A stretch of DNA of 64,000 bases from Arcuatula senhousia. Its lineage: Eukaryota > Mollusca > Bivalvia > Mytilida > Mytilidae. The position numbers and the translations under genes are program-made. The DNA lies in NCBI GenBank assembly GCA_963971305.1, contig OZ020307.1:61253702-61317701 (forward strand), written 5' to 3'. The notes under the pieces are model-generated. The model searched no databases. It was not told the DNA's origin and saw only the letters and a program-made list of their open reading frames with translations. Shown in pieces: positions 25,649 through 39,319 of the stretch. Each line of letters starts with the position of its first letter. Within the stretch, counting starts at the first letter, position 1.

Positions 25649-26863
25649 TATTGTTTATATTACTGATATTTTTGTGAATTGTTTAGTGTACAGATTTGTT
25701 GTTGACAGTAATTTGTTAGTTTAAGAATACTCAACTCTATATTTTGTATTGTGCCATAGTTAAGTTATTTATTAATTTACTCACTGACATTTAGAAAACT
25801 TGTTAAATTTTTATGATTGAAGAATATGCTAATACATGTACAATATTTAAAAAAAAAAGAAATTAAGAAGAAAATTGTCATAGTGAAATTATTTTTTTTG
25901 GAAAATTTAAAAAGTAGTTGTTAATACTAAATAAATAATATATTAATGATTATAAAATTGTACTTATTTAATATTTTTTTTAGCATTAAATTAAAGAAAT
26001 TTTGGGGGCAATTAATTTATATCAACTTCATTTAAACCACTTTTTCATGAATAAATAAATTTATTTTACACCCTATTTCTTTTATAAATTTTCTGTTAAA
26101 TCACAGTTCATTAAGATCTAGCATTATTTGTACCTTTGATAACTTGTCTTATTTATGATGGCCTTGTCTAACATTTCGTGCTGTATTTATGTGTATTCTT
26201 CCTTGTGGTGCCAATACACTAGTTACTTGATATTATAATAAATCTTAGTGCAATATAATTAAAACAGTAACAGAAATCCTGCTAATACTCACTTAACTGA
26301 ATAAATATGTGAAACACTATGTCTTGTTTATATGATCTTTGCCTGCTAGAACATAACTGTTCTCAATTTCATTATGTCACCTGGAAGTATTAAGGTAGTT
26401 GTAACTGTGCAAATTACTAAACAACCTGTCATTTCTCATATTTTGAAAATAGAGCACCTTATGAACATCATATTATGATGCTGGAAGGAGTCACTTTGGC
26501 ATTATCTGTCATTTTGCTGTGTTCAGCTGTGTCATGTGCCTTCACATTGTTCCAGGCAACAACATGTCCCTTAATATTTGGTTTGAAGCATTGTCCTATT
26601 GTAATATATTATATACTCATATAAAAATCTTGATTGTGATTCGCTTAGATGTTTTCACGTGACATGTAATATTTCGCTGGGTCAACCGGTAATCGTTGGG
26701 TCGCATGGTAAGGTCACCCTCTCGTGAGAATTTGCACGTGGCCCCACGATTTTTCTTCAATATTGTATGGGCTGTATTTTTTCCCATGGAAAAGGTTAAA
26801 ATGCCCAAAATATGTTTAAAATTTAAAATTAAATTGTTTCATTTAAATATTCGATATAATATA

Positions 26864-27010
26864 ACAGTTATCACCCTAGATGATATGTGACCCGGCATTT
26901 CTTTCCCCTCGAAAAGTAAGGTCACCCTCGGGGCAAGCCCTCGGGTGAGTGACCTTACTTTCTCGAGGAAAGAAACCACCGGGTCACACACCAACTAGGG
27001 TGATAATTGT
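26864..27010. repeat. Long near-palindrome, about 70 bp arms
   Basis: The left arm (gttatcaccctag, gtgacccggc, ctcgaaaagtaaggtcac) is mirrored by the right arm (gtgaccttactttctcgag, accgggtcac, ctagggtgataat) around a short centre near 26936. It is locally GC-rich in an AT-rich setting. A fold-back MITE is the simplest reading. Confidence 0.65.
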
Positions 27011-28064
27011 ATAGTATGATGTTAAGCAATTTTATTTCTGTAACTCATCTACTTCCTGTTAACTAGGTAAATATTTTAATATGCAGGGGACATGGGTCTC
27101 CCATGGAAGGCTGCTTTTATAGTTATTTTCAATCATTACTTCATGAAATGTCAATATCTCTGTTGTTGTCAAGCTTACCGGTATTCACATATTTAAAAAA
27201 CCAATAATTATGAATGGCTCTAAAACTGGCATGAATTGAAAACTTGTATGTATGAAGTGTCATGTACACTTCTTCCATATGAATTTTGCTCAGATTTCGT
27301 GAAATCCAGTTTATAAAATGGTGAGTGGCTGTCATAACAGTTTTTTCAACAACTACTAATTGGTACCTCTGCTTCTATCATTATTAATGTCATCACAAAG
27401 TCTATATAATGTTGATTACCAAGCAGACTATTACATTTTGAACATCTAATGCAACAATATCAAGGGTGAAAGATTAAAGGAGTGGCATACACTTTGAAAA
27501 GTTAGCAGTCTCAAAATGTAAGCACAGTTTCTTCAAGACTCATCAGAGAAGCTTCAACCGAAAATTGTATAAAATTTTTAAAAAGCAAAAGTATCAAACA
27601 ATAATGTCTGATACTAAACAAAGACAAAAATATACCTGTCAGTAGAAACAATTCTGATTTTAACATACAGGAAATTTCACGGAAAATTTAAAGACTGCAA
27701 AGTATCTCAAACACAAAACAGTGTAGGTTAAGCTTGGAAAGAAAACTCAAGCATCCAAACAAAATTGCAACAAAGTTCTAGGCAAAAAAATATGTGTTTT
27801 ATTTATGTGACTTCTCAGAAATGCAATCTAACAATTGAAATGCCCAAGATAAGTAAACAAGGAATGCTTTGAATGTGCCCACATTAAAATCTATATGGGG
27901 AAAAATTTCAAATTATCTCCCCCTGAATGATACCCAGGAAACTACAACTAGCCAAATTGTAAGACTTTTAAAGACAGATTAGAAAAGTAACTGAAATGAT
28001 TGGTTAGATCCCAAAAAGATATTGTCCAACACCCCCACATTTTTTTACCTTTTTCAAAGATAAA

Positions 28065-29032
28065 ACAAGTGTGGCCACTAAATCATGTCTCGCCTGCCGG
28101 CACCATCACTAAAATCTACTACCTAAGCTTTCATTTCTTGATATAAACACAAAAAGAGTCTGTATACCTAACAACAGATGCCTAGTTATTATACTATTCA
28201 AGCAATCCATTGTCCACACAAGTATTACAAAAAGTTTTCTGCCTGAAAAAAAGACCTAAGTTCACAGAGTAACTGGAGCGTAAAAATGGGGTCAAGGTCA
28301 CATGGCATGGTGACAGTTGTATTTTCCATAACCGCAACTGTCTGTTTACCCAATATCAGATGCATAGCTATTATAACTTTCCAGCAATTCATCGTCCACA
28401 AAAGTCTTACAAAAAAGTTTTTCGGCCTGAAAAAGACCCAAGTTCACAGAATCACTAGAGCGTGAAAATGGGGTCAAGGTCACACAGCATGGTAACAGTT
28501 GCGTAGAACATAACCTAAACTGTCTGTATACCTAACATCAGATGCTTAGCCAATACACTTTTCCAGCAATTCATCGTCCACAAAAGTCTTATAAAAAAGT
28601 TTATGGCCCGAAAAAAGACCTAAGTTCACAGAGTCACTGGAGCGTGAAAATGGGGTCAGGGTCACATGGCATGGTGACAGTTGCGTAGACCATAACCTGA
28701 ACTGTCTTCATACCAAATATCAGATGCCTAGCTAATACACTTTTCCAGCAATTCATTGTCCACAAAAGTCTTACAAAAAAGTTTACAGCCTGAAAAAAAA
28801 ACCTAAGTTCACAGAGTCACTGGAGCGTGAAAATGGGGTCAGGGTCACACGACATGGTGACAGTTGCGTAGACCATAACCTGAACTGTCTGTATACCAAA
28901 TATCAGATGCCTAGCTATTATACTTTTCAAGCAATTCATTGTCCACAAAAGTCTTTAAAAAAAGTTTACGCCGCCGGAAAGTACTACCTATGTCTTGCCT
29001 TCTGCAACTATTCGTCGCAGGCGAGACAAAAA
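28065..29032 (-). mobile_element. Tandem-core element, family B, copy 2, minus orientation
   Basis: Reverse-orientation copy of 18941-19735. It starts aacaagtgtggccac, then gtctcgcctgccggc, has about 4.5 copies of the ~180 bp core, a gcc-rich tract and the head in inverse (gcaggcgagacaaaaac). Adjacent copies vary at the level expected of old tandem units. It lies just downstream of LARP7. Confidence 0.75.
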
Positions 29033-29315
29033 CGAAAAAAGAGAAATCATAATTTATTTTGTATATTGTAAACAAATAACAAAATTGCAGGTACTTCAAA
29101 ATGGCAACACATACAATATCAAAATTTATACTGATTTCTTTTTTCATAAGTTAAGACACAACAGTTAAACAGTTTTATCCTAATATTGTAGAGATTTTTT
29201 AAATTGTCAATATTACTAGAGATCATTTCAATTAACAAGATGGTCCAATCTTTTAACGCAACACCACTAAAGCACTTCCATTGGCAAGACTATACAAGTT
29301 CACACCCCATTTTGT

Positions 29316-32300
29316 TCAGTCATTGTCAAATTTGATGTGTGTCTTGCAGACATTCTCTTTGGCTATTCTGTGTGCTTTCTCCATCAGCTGAAATTGATCA
29401 ATAAAATAATTGTTCTTGTAGTATCAAAAAATAAACAATATGATAATAATTTCAGAAGCATGAAATCAAATTTATTTTTAGATCTCCATTAAAAAAAGAA
29501 TTAATTTTTTCATGGTTTGATGGTTTTCAATATGATTTTTTTAAATTAACAGTATTATGTACATTAATTACATATCCAAATTTTATTTATTAATAAATTA
29601 TTTATAAAAAAATTCCCAAAATGCATGTTAAAGTTCAATGTATTTAGATATTTGTTGTTGTACACATAAAGCATCAACCCATCATTTCATATATTTTGAA
29701 AAATAGGGTACCTTATAAACAATGCATTATGATGCTGAAAATCAGTTTAACAATTATTTTATTGTACTTTACTGTGCAAAAAGCTTTATTCAAAGCATTT
29801 TCAAATCTGAAAACCACCATGGACAAACCAACAGACACCAAACTGAATGGAGGGTCTAAATAAGTATAATATGATACCTCAACACTTAGTATGGCAAGGC
29901 ATAAGAATTTTTTACATCTCACTGACATGCTTGTTTACAAATATACCTTTTGTGAACCTTTTTGTTTTTTCCTGTGTGTTTTAGAGTTAAATTTCTCATT
30001 TCTATCTGCTTCTAGTTTTGACCAATAGTCTTTTTCTTCCTGTCCTAAAATAGAAAAATTATTGGATAAAAAGGTTGAACTTTACTGCTGTTTTAAACTT
30101 GTTAGCATTTTAACACTACATAGTTTTTAATAGAAATATGTATAAAGATGATTTTAAGAATCTACAAAGAGTCATTTTTCCAAACCAAAATACTTAGTAC
30201 CTGTATATGTTAATCTTATAAAAGCTTGAATATAAAGGTGTATGTAAAATCTTATCAATTTTCAAAATTTGCCATCCTAAGACAGAGGGACAGATACATA
30301 TAGGAGAAGAACTGTTTTAACCTTTTATGAACTCATTATAAGCAGGATTACAGAAAATGCAAAATACAGTACAAGTTAAAATAAATGGACAAACCTTGTT
30401 ATGACTGGAATGACAAATATGTGAATTGAAGCACCTGAGTTCACTCTCATTACGACTTGAGTTCGTGTTGTTAATTTCTTGTCTTTTGATTTTGTGTATT
30501 TTTATGTTTTGTGTTTCTTCATTCTGTTTTCATTCCTGTTCACTGGTTTTATTTTTGCCCTTTTGAACTTTTGACATGCGAATGCCCCTTTGGTGCCTCT
30601 ATCCTTCTTTACTATATATAAGTTAAAATAGTAATTTGAAAATGATGCAAATGTTTTTCTCTTATTTTCATCTGACTTTTGGCCTTTGTTTTTTCCAAAA
30701 TATAGAGTTTAATTTGGAGCACATTCACAACTGACAACTATATGATAGACTTTTTTGATCAATTAGTAGTTCTGACATTGTGTTTGATACTTTTGCTTCT
30801 TCTATATATTTTAGACATTTTTGGGAAAATAAGTTAGCTCTCTAGAGGATTTTTAATTCTCTAAAATTGATTTGTCAATTTCAGATGTTGGTGTGGTTTA
30901 CAACCTTTATTGACTAAAAGTTAAAGTTAGAGATAGGGCATCCTACATCGTTATCTGATTTGTCAACTTAGATAGTTAAATGACAAAATTTTAAGCTCAA
31001 GTCTTCACCTTGAAAATTAGACAATGCAGTAATATATGCATCTGAGGCTATCATGACCTGAGAACCCTTGCATTAACACCTTTAATTCTTGATCTGTGAG
31101 ATGAAAAACAAGTAACAACCATTGTAAAGCAAAAGCTTAAATAGATAACCTTCCTTAAAACTGAACTAAGAAGTAGGAGCTTGGGCTAGCAATGAACTGC
31201 CCTACCTTGTAATAAAGTAAAGAAGTAAGAACCACTGGGAGCCTCAGAGAGTCTTTTGGCACTGTCAGCATCTTTCATTCTTATATAACCAGACTTGGCT
31301 GTTTCCTTTACATCAATGTAAGCAATTTTAAAGTCATCTTCTAAATCATCCTAGAGATATAAAATTTGCCAAATTAACAAATCTACTGGAACATTAAATT
31401 AATCCCTTAATGACTGATATGTTTAATAAGAAGTTTAAAGTAGCTTTACCTGAAAAGTATTTTCAGGGGTTTAGATCTTCATTCTATTTTATTGAAAAAA
31501 TATGCAAAATTTTACTTCAATCTGTTAAACTGTTTTTAAGCTATCATTTTACACATCTTTATGTATAAAGTAAGTAGGTAATTAAGTAAACTTTATTTAA
31601 AGTTGGAACGAATAAATACAAAATAACATAAACATAAGCTCTGAAGAGCTCTTTAACCAACTGAAAACAGAAAACAACATTGCTGGCGGTTGTCCATTGC
31701 GGTTTTTCTGAATTGCTGCTTGATTGTGGGCTGTGTTGCGTACACTTATTCCACATATCATTATTTTCTATTGAAAATGCTGGTGAAAAAAGTTCATAAA
31801 ATGCCTCAAGCTTTACAACAATCATGATCAAAAGCCTCCATAAAAGAATTGATCTGTCACTAGAACATTAACTCTTTATCTTGATGTTTCCCAAGTAATT
31901 CCTTTTCTTTTTTGAACATAGGATGTCTATATGTGATGTTACTACATATAAAGTTTGGGATAAAACTGTATATAGCCTTCAGTTAAGTTCAACCTCTCAG
32001 TGCCAATTGCTTACCTTGATTTCTCTCCTGTACATGGGACGTCCTGAAGTGATCATTACTATACAATCAGGTGTAAAATCTATAACAGGTCTCTCTTTAC
32101 CCTTCTTTTCTTCTACAAAAATGGTAAAGTCATATATTAGTAAATGCACATGTTAATTGAAAAGAATTAATGAATCAAAATTCTCAAGTCAATAAGTACT
32201 TTGAGTAAAAGCAATGGACATAATCAATATTATTATGACCACCTTAGATAGCAAATATTTCATCATGTTGCAATGCTAGACATAACCATTTAAAATCTAC

Positions 32301-32599
32301 TTAAAATAATAAGATATTGTCATATCCTACAATTTAAAAAGTCTTAATAAACTTAAATATTCAGCTCATGAAGAATTAAGCCAAAGTTCATTTCTGTCAG
32401 ATCAACCAAGCTTCAAAATTCAAATAACAAACCATTTTTATCTTCAACATTCTGAGATGTTTTGTCTTCCCCTACACTTTCAGACTTTTTGTCCTGTTCC
32501 TTAGTTTTTTTCTGGATTTTATTTAATGTTTTCTTCAGTTCATTCATGCTCTGTTTCTGTAACTTGATGTACTCAGCTCTCAAACCCAACCATTCTTTT
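29316..32599 (-). other. LARP7: LARP7 exons coding the C-terminal xRRM
   Basis: Exons 32433-32599 ([18 protein letters not shown], the helix before the domain), 32015-32112, 31206-31350, 29947-30044 and 29316-29387. The core strands are [22 protein letters not shown] and [12 protein letters not shown]. The extra helix a3 that defines the xRRM is visible as [17 protein letters not shown]. The protein ends [17 protein letters not shown], matching the vertebrate C-terminal RIRLAK...HIRF stretch. In vertebrates this domain holds the 7SK stem-loop 4. Confidence 0.9.
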
Positions 32600-35500
32600 C
32601 TGTAAAAAAGAAATGATTTATTCAAAATTACAAGTCTTTACAGAGCATAAAACAGCAATTTTGTAAACAGATTAACAATTATATTATGTATATCAACTTA
32701 TTACAGCCTTCATGTTCATCTACATATAAATTACAATTGCGTCGAAAAGGGCCTTAAACCCTAACACACAAGCACATGTTTATCTCCAGCATTTTTTTAA
32801 TGTGTTTGATGATGTACATCATCTGGAATGCTTGAAAACTCCTCTGTTGCAAATTTTGTCCCAGTGTTATCTTATCACTCAACTTTTTTTTTCATTCCTT
32901 GTTGTTTGAATTTTCTAAACTGATCCAGTCTGCTTCTTGAAGGTGAAATAGAGTTTTATGGGTTTTTTTTGGACTCTTAATAATGTACTGGTATTACATA
33001 TATTTACATAAACATCTTTCTACTGTTATGATAAGACATTTTGCATTTATTTATTTTTAAGACTTTTGTTCTATAGTGTCCATGTAATAACAAGCAACAG
33101 CTGTCAAAAGACTGAAGTCCTGTGTAGAAGGCTGCTGGCTGTTTCGATTAAAGATCCTGAATCTCTTTTATGCATGTGCATTTATTCCACATTTCATTTT
33201 CATATTAATCATTTACTTACTTAGAGATAACCCTAAGCTCTGGAATTTCTTTATCCTTATGTTTTGTCTTATGCTGTCTATTTTTCTTTTTCTTATTCAC
33301 TTTCTCAGTTTTATCAGAATTATCCTTTAGATTGGGATCAATGTCTTTATTCTCCTTATCATCTTTTGTTTTCTTATCTTTTTGAACTTTACTAGGAGGT
33401 TGTAAGTCTTCATTATCCGATGTCTTCCTTTTTCTACTCTCTCTATCACTCTCTGACAACTGATCTGAAGTTTCAGATTCAGTCAAAGGTTGTCCATCAC
33501 CTTTTGACCTTTTTCTTTTCTTATTTTTCTTTTTATTGTCCTTTTCACTGCTATCTTCTGCTGGTGCAGTTGAAGTGACCTTTCCTACCTCTTTTTCAGA
33601 GAGTTCTTTGTCAGGTTGTACCTTTTCTTCCTCCTTTTTAGAGAGTTCTTGATTGTGATCTTTTTCATCAAAATCTATTTTCCTCTGCTTGACATCACTA
33701 CCTTCCACACTACATTCACTTGTCTGCCGTCTGCGTTTCTTCTTTTTTCCAGATTTTGTAGGAGATTCTGTTAAGCTTTTGTCAGATTCACTGGCAACAT
33801 GCTCTGTTAAATTTTGAAAAAAGGACAAAGCTTTTATTTCTGTTAACAATATGAATTTGTAATTTTGTTTCTTTGTCCATTTTTAATGTGAATAAAAAAT
33901 TTGTTTAAACTAGTTTCTTTATGTCTTGTCTTTTTATCCAATAATTCATTTGCATTTTGTTCTTTTCCCCATTGTTTGCACAAAAAGTACCCTGAAAGAT
34001 TTTCTATACAATGCATTGCATTTACATTTTTTAACTTCTACCTAGACTAGATTATAGAGAACTGTAGAGATAGCATGGAATGGCTGGTAAATGCAAAGAA
34101 AAATCTTTTGTTACAAATTTTACTGGGCATAAGAACTACCTGTTTTCATAATCTCACAAAAGTTTTTGAATAAGTATACAGTAAATGTTTACAACCATTA
34201 TCTAAATGAATGTAAATTCTAAAACATAAGGTTTAACTCCCTCCATCATAGATTTGCCCTTAGCTACATTTATATGGATTTTGTATGGTTTTATACACGT
34301 ATATTAAACATCTTTTGAAATTGTGGATTTCCTATGTTTGGGTTCTAATGCTGCTGATGAGGAATAAAATTAAAGTTTGTTTTTGCCTACAAAAACGATG
34401 TCTCCCCCCGTTTCCCCAAAAAGTTCTAAGGTGAAAAGGCCATTCCTCCCACAAAAATTTGAGGATCAAAATTTTATGGTAATATGCACAACTACATATG
34501 ATGTCCTTCCTAAATACCAAGTTTTGTTGAAACCCATTCTGTAGTTTCAGAGGAGTTGCGCTGACAAGATGATAAATGAGGAGTTTCAGCAAATTTCTAA
34601 GTTCAAAGGGCCATAACTCCAACATTAATTTGAGGATCAAAATTTCCTGGTAACATGCACAACTATATATGATGTCTTTCCTATATACCAAGTTTCATTG
34701 AATTCGGTTCAGTAGTTTCAGAGGAGTTGTGCTGACAAGATGATAAATGAGGATTTTCTGCAAATTTCTAAGTTCAAAGGGCCATAACTCCCACAAAAAT
34801 TTGAAGATCAAAATCCTGGTAATATGCACAACTACATATGGTGTCCTTCGTATATACCAAGTTTTGTTGAATTTGGTTCAGTAGTTTTAGAGGAGTTGCG
34901 CTGACAAACTTTGTGACGGACAGACGGACGGACACGACAAAAACAATATGTCTCCCCACAAAGTGGGGGGAGACATAATTCCGAAATGGCCATACAGCTC
35001 ATAAAAATTAATTGCAGTTGGAGTTAATATGTGTGTTATAGTCTTATGTTCATTTCCTCCATATCCTTTCATAAATTATGCAAAGTCACATGTCAGATGA
35101 ATTTTACTGAAAAAGCATTGAACCTTAAAAATGACATATAGTGATGGAGTTACAAAAACCAGCTGAGACAAGGAAACTTTGGTTATCTAACAGAGATGCC
35201 ATCATTTACTACATGTCACAGACCTCACTGTAACTATCTAATGAAAAACAGCAATAAGGGCTATGCATTTGCTTTGGTTTAAGTCAATACCTATTGCTTA
35301 TATTTTTTTCTCCTAGAAAACACATAATATGAAGAGCAGTTGGCTGTTTTCTATTGCAAATTTTATATGTTTTATGGATATTGTGTCATGAACATCTATT
35401 TCGCATCCCATTTTTATCTATGGTTACCTTTTTGTGCCAGAGTTTTCTGTAGGTGGACCAACTGTTTACTAGACCTGGGAAACTTTCCTGGTTTATCACT

Positions 35501-38500
35501 AGCCTCAGCTGGTGGGTTGTTAAACTCCTGTCAACAATCAATTTAGGTACATGGTACGAAAGTTGATATTTAACCTTATTTAGAATTGCCTACATTTGGA
35601 GGCTAATAAAAAAAAAACACTGTTAAAATTTAATTACTTTAGAGTAAATTGAATATCGGAGGAAATATCTAAATACTTGTAGATCATGTCTACATGTTCC
35701 TAGATAAAAAAAAAAATTACCAATAAACAAATTATTTGAGAATTTTTTTTTGCACATAAATGATTCCTGGATGATTTGATATAATGTTTTTCTTCAAGTT
35801 TTATCAATTTCTATTAAGTGGCCAGCAAGGAAAAGTGCTTATGGCATATGTGGCCATGGAAAGACAGACCGAGTCAGAGACAGACAGACAGACAGAAAGA
35901 CAGGGTGAATATTAAATAAAGAAATATATGCATGAAACTCTAATTGTTGATCTACATCATGTACTATAGCTATCTAGCTGAATCTACTTAAATCAAATTT
36001 ATTTGTACATTGTATTGATCTTAACAAGGAATCTATGAGCTACTGCTCACTCAGTATACCCCCGCTACCCCCAAAATGAACTATGTCGGTAAACAGGAAG
36101 TAGATATCATACAGACCTTATTTGGTACTTGCAATAAAGGACCTCATAATGAACTCATATACCAAATTTCAAGTCACTGAGATATGTAGTTGCTGAGAAA
36201 ACTTACGAAAGTTATGTTGAAAACGGACGGACGGACAGAGGTAAACCAGTATACCCCCCTCTTTTCGAAGCGGGGGTATAATTACTATAGACTTACCTCA
36301 CATGCCTTCTTTGCAGATTCAATGCTATCAAACTCAATGAAGGCAAACCCTTTAGAATCTCCTGTAGATTTGTACCTTGGTATACTGACATACAAGACTT
36401 TACCACATGTATTAAACATCTTCTTAATCCATTCATGATCAACATTATGTGGTAGGCATTCCTTAAGGAAAAGAAAACACACCGGTACACAATGTCTGTA
36501 TCAAGATTTGTTAGGTAATGTATATACGAGTAAACCAGTTAGGTAATTCTTGTTTTGCAAAGATTGTATCAACTTTTTTACCATTTTGCTTTCAGAAATT
36601 TTTCAACTTTGCAGTTTTGTTTGTAACTTTCATGGTAATACCTTTTTTAGCATTTACAGAATATCTCATCAATTTCAAAAAAATATAATAACATACCACA
36701 TAAACTGTTCTATTATCAATATCTTTGGGGCAGCTGACAGCTCTGGTTCTCTGTACCTTTGTTCCATCTTCATTTACCTGAAAAATGGAAGTAAAATAAG
36801 ATATTGCACATACATGCATTCAATGGGTCTGTATACAATCTCAGAGACTCAAGGTGAAGATAGTTTCAGATTTACTTGTACACACAATACAGGTATCTGT
36901 GTCTATATGAACATGATGAATGGACAGAGTAACCTGTCTTAAACCCGCTGTTAAATTTTTTTTGAAAATTAAAGCACTTTTGTTCATGCACTTCTTTGTT
37001 ATTACTTCAATGTTAATATGGCAAATTATAGATTACAGCCTATATTGCCATTTGGAAATAAAACAGGAATGTCTTAATGGGAGTGATGCCCCTGCAAAGG
37101 GCCCCAAATAGAAAGCTGGTGTCCAACAGGTGTGAACATCAATTTTAAGCATTCAGTTTGTCATATCGAACCACCCCATATCCATGTATGGTTTCCGACA
37201 TGTAGGGCTAGACAACAAAAAGATTTATAGAAGTAGAAATTAACCCCCCCCCCAATCCACTACATGTCATTGCAGGGGCATAAAAAATCATATACAGTGG
37301 TGCTTACTTTCAGCAGATCAGAACTTTTCAATGCAGTTGCTATAACACTGGTTTCAGAAGTCAGCTCTTTTATTTTGTTAAAGTTGAGAAACATCTCAAG
37401 TGGTATAACTAAAAAACAAAAATAGATGAAAATAATACAAAAACATGTCAAAGATTTTGACAAAATCAAAAAGGGCAAGAAAGTACTGTCCTTGCCAACA
37501 GATTTTATATATTAACAACTCATCAGAGGTGCTTATATTGTAATAAAGTTTTATAATTCAATGTAACTAATTCTCTTTATAAAGAGTACACCAAAAGAAG
37601 AAAGTGAAAATATTTAGACAATAAACAAGAATATGTCAAAATGACATAATGCCCTATCTCGCAACATTTGGGACGGATTAAGGAAAAGACCCGAACACTA
37701 TATGCCCCATAATTTCATAGATGGTTTTTAAAAATCCAACAACAAGGTTTTAAAAATGTAAAAGATAGAAAGAATATATATTAAACCTACACCCATCTTC
37801 AGACTGGTCCATCTGTTTCTTCATAAACCTGTCTCGATTTAAATTGGAATCACTGAAGTAAAACTCCATCTGAAAATAAAAAATATGTAATCATAAACAA
37901 ACACAAAATCTGATCAATCATGATTGGACAATTCTATGTATAATTGCTGTATAATTGCTGTATAATTGCTGTAAGCTCTTTATAAAACAATTCTGAATAA
38001 TAAAAAGAACATATACATGTACATGCATATTTTGTTATTGTTATTATTATAATTCAGAAATGTTGTACAATGAGTTTATTTAGTCAACTTTGATTGTACT
38101 TCTTGTGGCATGTACCAGCTGTAAATGTACAGTATATCACTTTTTGCTAGAAAAAAAATTCTTATGTAAATTGTAAATTGAGGCTCTTGTTTTGACGTAT
38201 AAAGGCTTGATATATATTAAATACTAACAATCCATTATAAAACATACAAAAAACAATAATATGACCAACTGACATGCTGTCCCATCTCGCATGTTCTTTT
38301 ACAGCAATCACTGAACCCTGAATTTAATGTCAGGGGTAATGTTATGAATTTTAGGCAAGCACAGCGAAGCCTTATGGAGTCTATAGAGTAGTGATGATTT
38401 TCGCGGTTTTTTTTCAGTCTAGACGGAGTGATTTTCCTGCATCCAGTCTGGAATAAAATGCTTTATTTTCTATATTACTTTTCAATATTTGTTAACATGA

Positions 38501-39214
38501 TACACATTTCTATAAATCACCATTTGTATTGACATTTTTTATGACCGGCACAAGTTTTATTTATTCCTTTGTATCTTACATGAGAAACTATTTAGTTAAA
38601 GGCGATAGAATATACATTATGTATTCATCTATTACTTGATTGGTTCGTATTAATATTTCTGTTATTTGATTGGTTAATGCAAGGAATATAACTTCTCCAT
38701 TCATAAATTCAGTACACAATACACATCGGGACGAGTGCATTTTAAATGAAGGGGTGTTTTAATCTATACAGTTTTTACACGATGTGTAATTGTGTTCATT
38801 AACTTTAGATTTGAGGGCATCTGCATGACGAACCTTTCTTCACTCGCCAATATTAATATTTCACAAACATTTTGAGCAATATACTTTAACAGAGAATAAA
38901 TCTATTATAGTTCTTATATTTTTCGCTTGCCTTTAAAAGCTTTAGCGCTTTGATTATATGCTCATATCCCAAATTTATAGAGTTGTGTAAAGTTTCATGA
39001 AGATAATATGCTTGCCTCATGCATGGTAAACTAATTTACACCTAAACATGAATCAGACAGATGAACAAACAGCCTAAAGCATTTTTGATAATGATTTCTT
39101 TATTGAAGTTGAAGCAAGCACCTGTTCTTTGATTTGTCCATATACAGCTTTCATTCTTTTCCTTGGTTTCTTTTCTTTACTTTCTGTAGATATAACTTCT
39201 TCACTGTGTTCCAT
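29316..39214 (-). CDS. LARP7: La-related protein 7 (7SK snRNP subunit), complete, 12 coding exons
   Basis: Exons from the start: 39122-39214, 37791-37869, 37308-37408, 36697-36777, 36297-36461, 35428-35527, 33221-33803, 32433-32599, 32015-32112, 31206-31350, 29947-30044, 29316-29387. The phases join into 593 residues plus TGA, close to the vertebrate length. An in-frame TGA seven codons upstream supports the ATG. The protein has a La motif (about 25-100), RRM1 (about 115-175; RTVYV and KGFAFIEF), a Lys/Ser-rich linker, and a C-terminal xRRM (about 440-545). LARP7 binds the 3' end of 7SK RNA, holding P-TEFb inactive, and assists U6 modification in the nucleus. It is convergent with the FRAS1/FREM gene and divergent from the DHHC gene. 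Confidence 0.93.
33221..33839 (-). other. LARP7: LARP7 linker exon with two in-frame acceptors
   Basis: This large exon encodes a Lys, Ser, Glu and Asp-rich linker with basic runs such as KKKKRRR and KKKNKKRKR, likely nuclear-localisation and RNA-contact sequence. Two acceptors exist 36 bases apart: one giving an exon from 33839, and one from 33803 with a better pyrimidine run before it. Both keep the frame, so the protein may exist with or without 12 extra residues. I used 33803 in the gene model. The exon ends in PELRVISK, matching the vertebrate linker end. Confidence 0.8.
34397..34979. mobile_element. Tandem-core element in LARP7 intron
   Basis: It contains three ~175 bp units with agggccataactcc, atatgcacaactacatatga and ttcagaggagttg motifs, then a (acgg)n-rich tract (gacggacagacggacggaca). 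The right end is a hairpin (tgtctcccc / ggggagaca) at about 34949-34977; the left end also begins atgtctccccc. The layout (core, ACGG microsatellite, terminal hairpin) matches bivalve pearl-type elements. Confidence 0.65.
35876..35902. repeat. Short (AGAC)n microsatellite
   Basis: About five to six units of agac with interruptions inside a LARP7 intron, next to a gtgg-like repeat end. Confidence 0.6.
36055..36283. mobile_element. Short repeat with ACGG tract and tatacccc hairpin
   Basis: It starts around tatacccccgctac, has aaacggacggacggacagag, and ends with the hairpin tatacccccc ... gcgggggtata. Lines with the same end type occur at 39770-39802 and 40265-40303. It lies within the LARP7 intron downstream of exon 36297-36461, only about 14 bases from it. 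Confidence 0.6.
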
Positions 39215-39319
39215 TTTAATGTTACAGAAGTTTCAATATGAAAACAATAACCTAGAAAAAATGAATAGTTTATAAAACTTTAAATTTTTATTTAGCTAAT
39301 TCAACAAGTAATACTGTGA

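Larger units (their letters stand above)
25094..29315. other. Non-coding DNA between two tail-to-tail genes
   Basis: It lies between the FRAS1/FREM stop codon and the LARP7 stop codon. It will include both 3' UTRs; several AATAAA-like signals occur (for example about 25930, 26050, 26240 on the plus strand, and tttatt at 29053-29058 for LARP7), but the true ends cannot be chosen from sequence alone. It also holds a MITE (25380-25648), a hairpin (26864-27010) and a family B element (28065-29032). The rest shows no convincing gene. Confidence 0.6.
35428..39214 (-). other. LARP7: LARP7 exons coding La motif and RRM1
   Basis: Exons 39122-39214, 37791-37869 and 37308-37408 give the La motif with the hallmark [16 protein letters not shown] and the [10 protein letters not shown] block. 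Exons 36697-36777 and 36297-36461 give RRM1, with RTVYV (RNP2) split across the exon junction before ECLP and KGFAFIEF as RNP1. Exon 35428-35527 adds a short linker ([15 protein letters not shown]). In LARP7 and La, the La motif and RRM1 together grip the 3' UUU-OH tail of the RNA. The aromatic and Asp positions of the La motif look intact. Confidence 0.92.

Noticed and set aside
36550..36942. 130-codon open frame on the plus strand
   Set aside because: It covers the LARP7 exon 36697-36777 on the opposite strand and its flanking introns.
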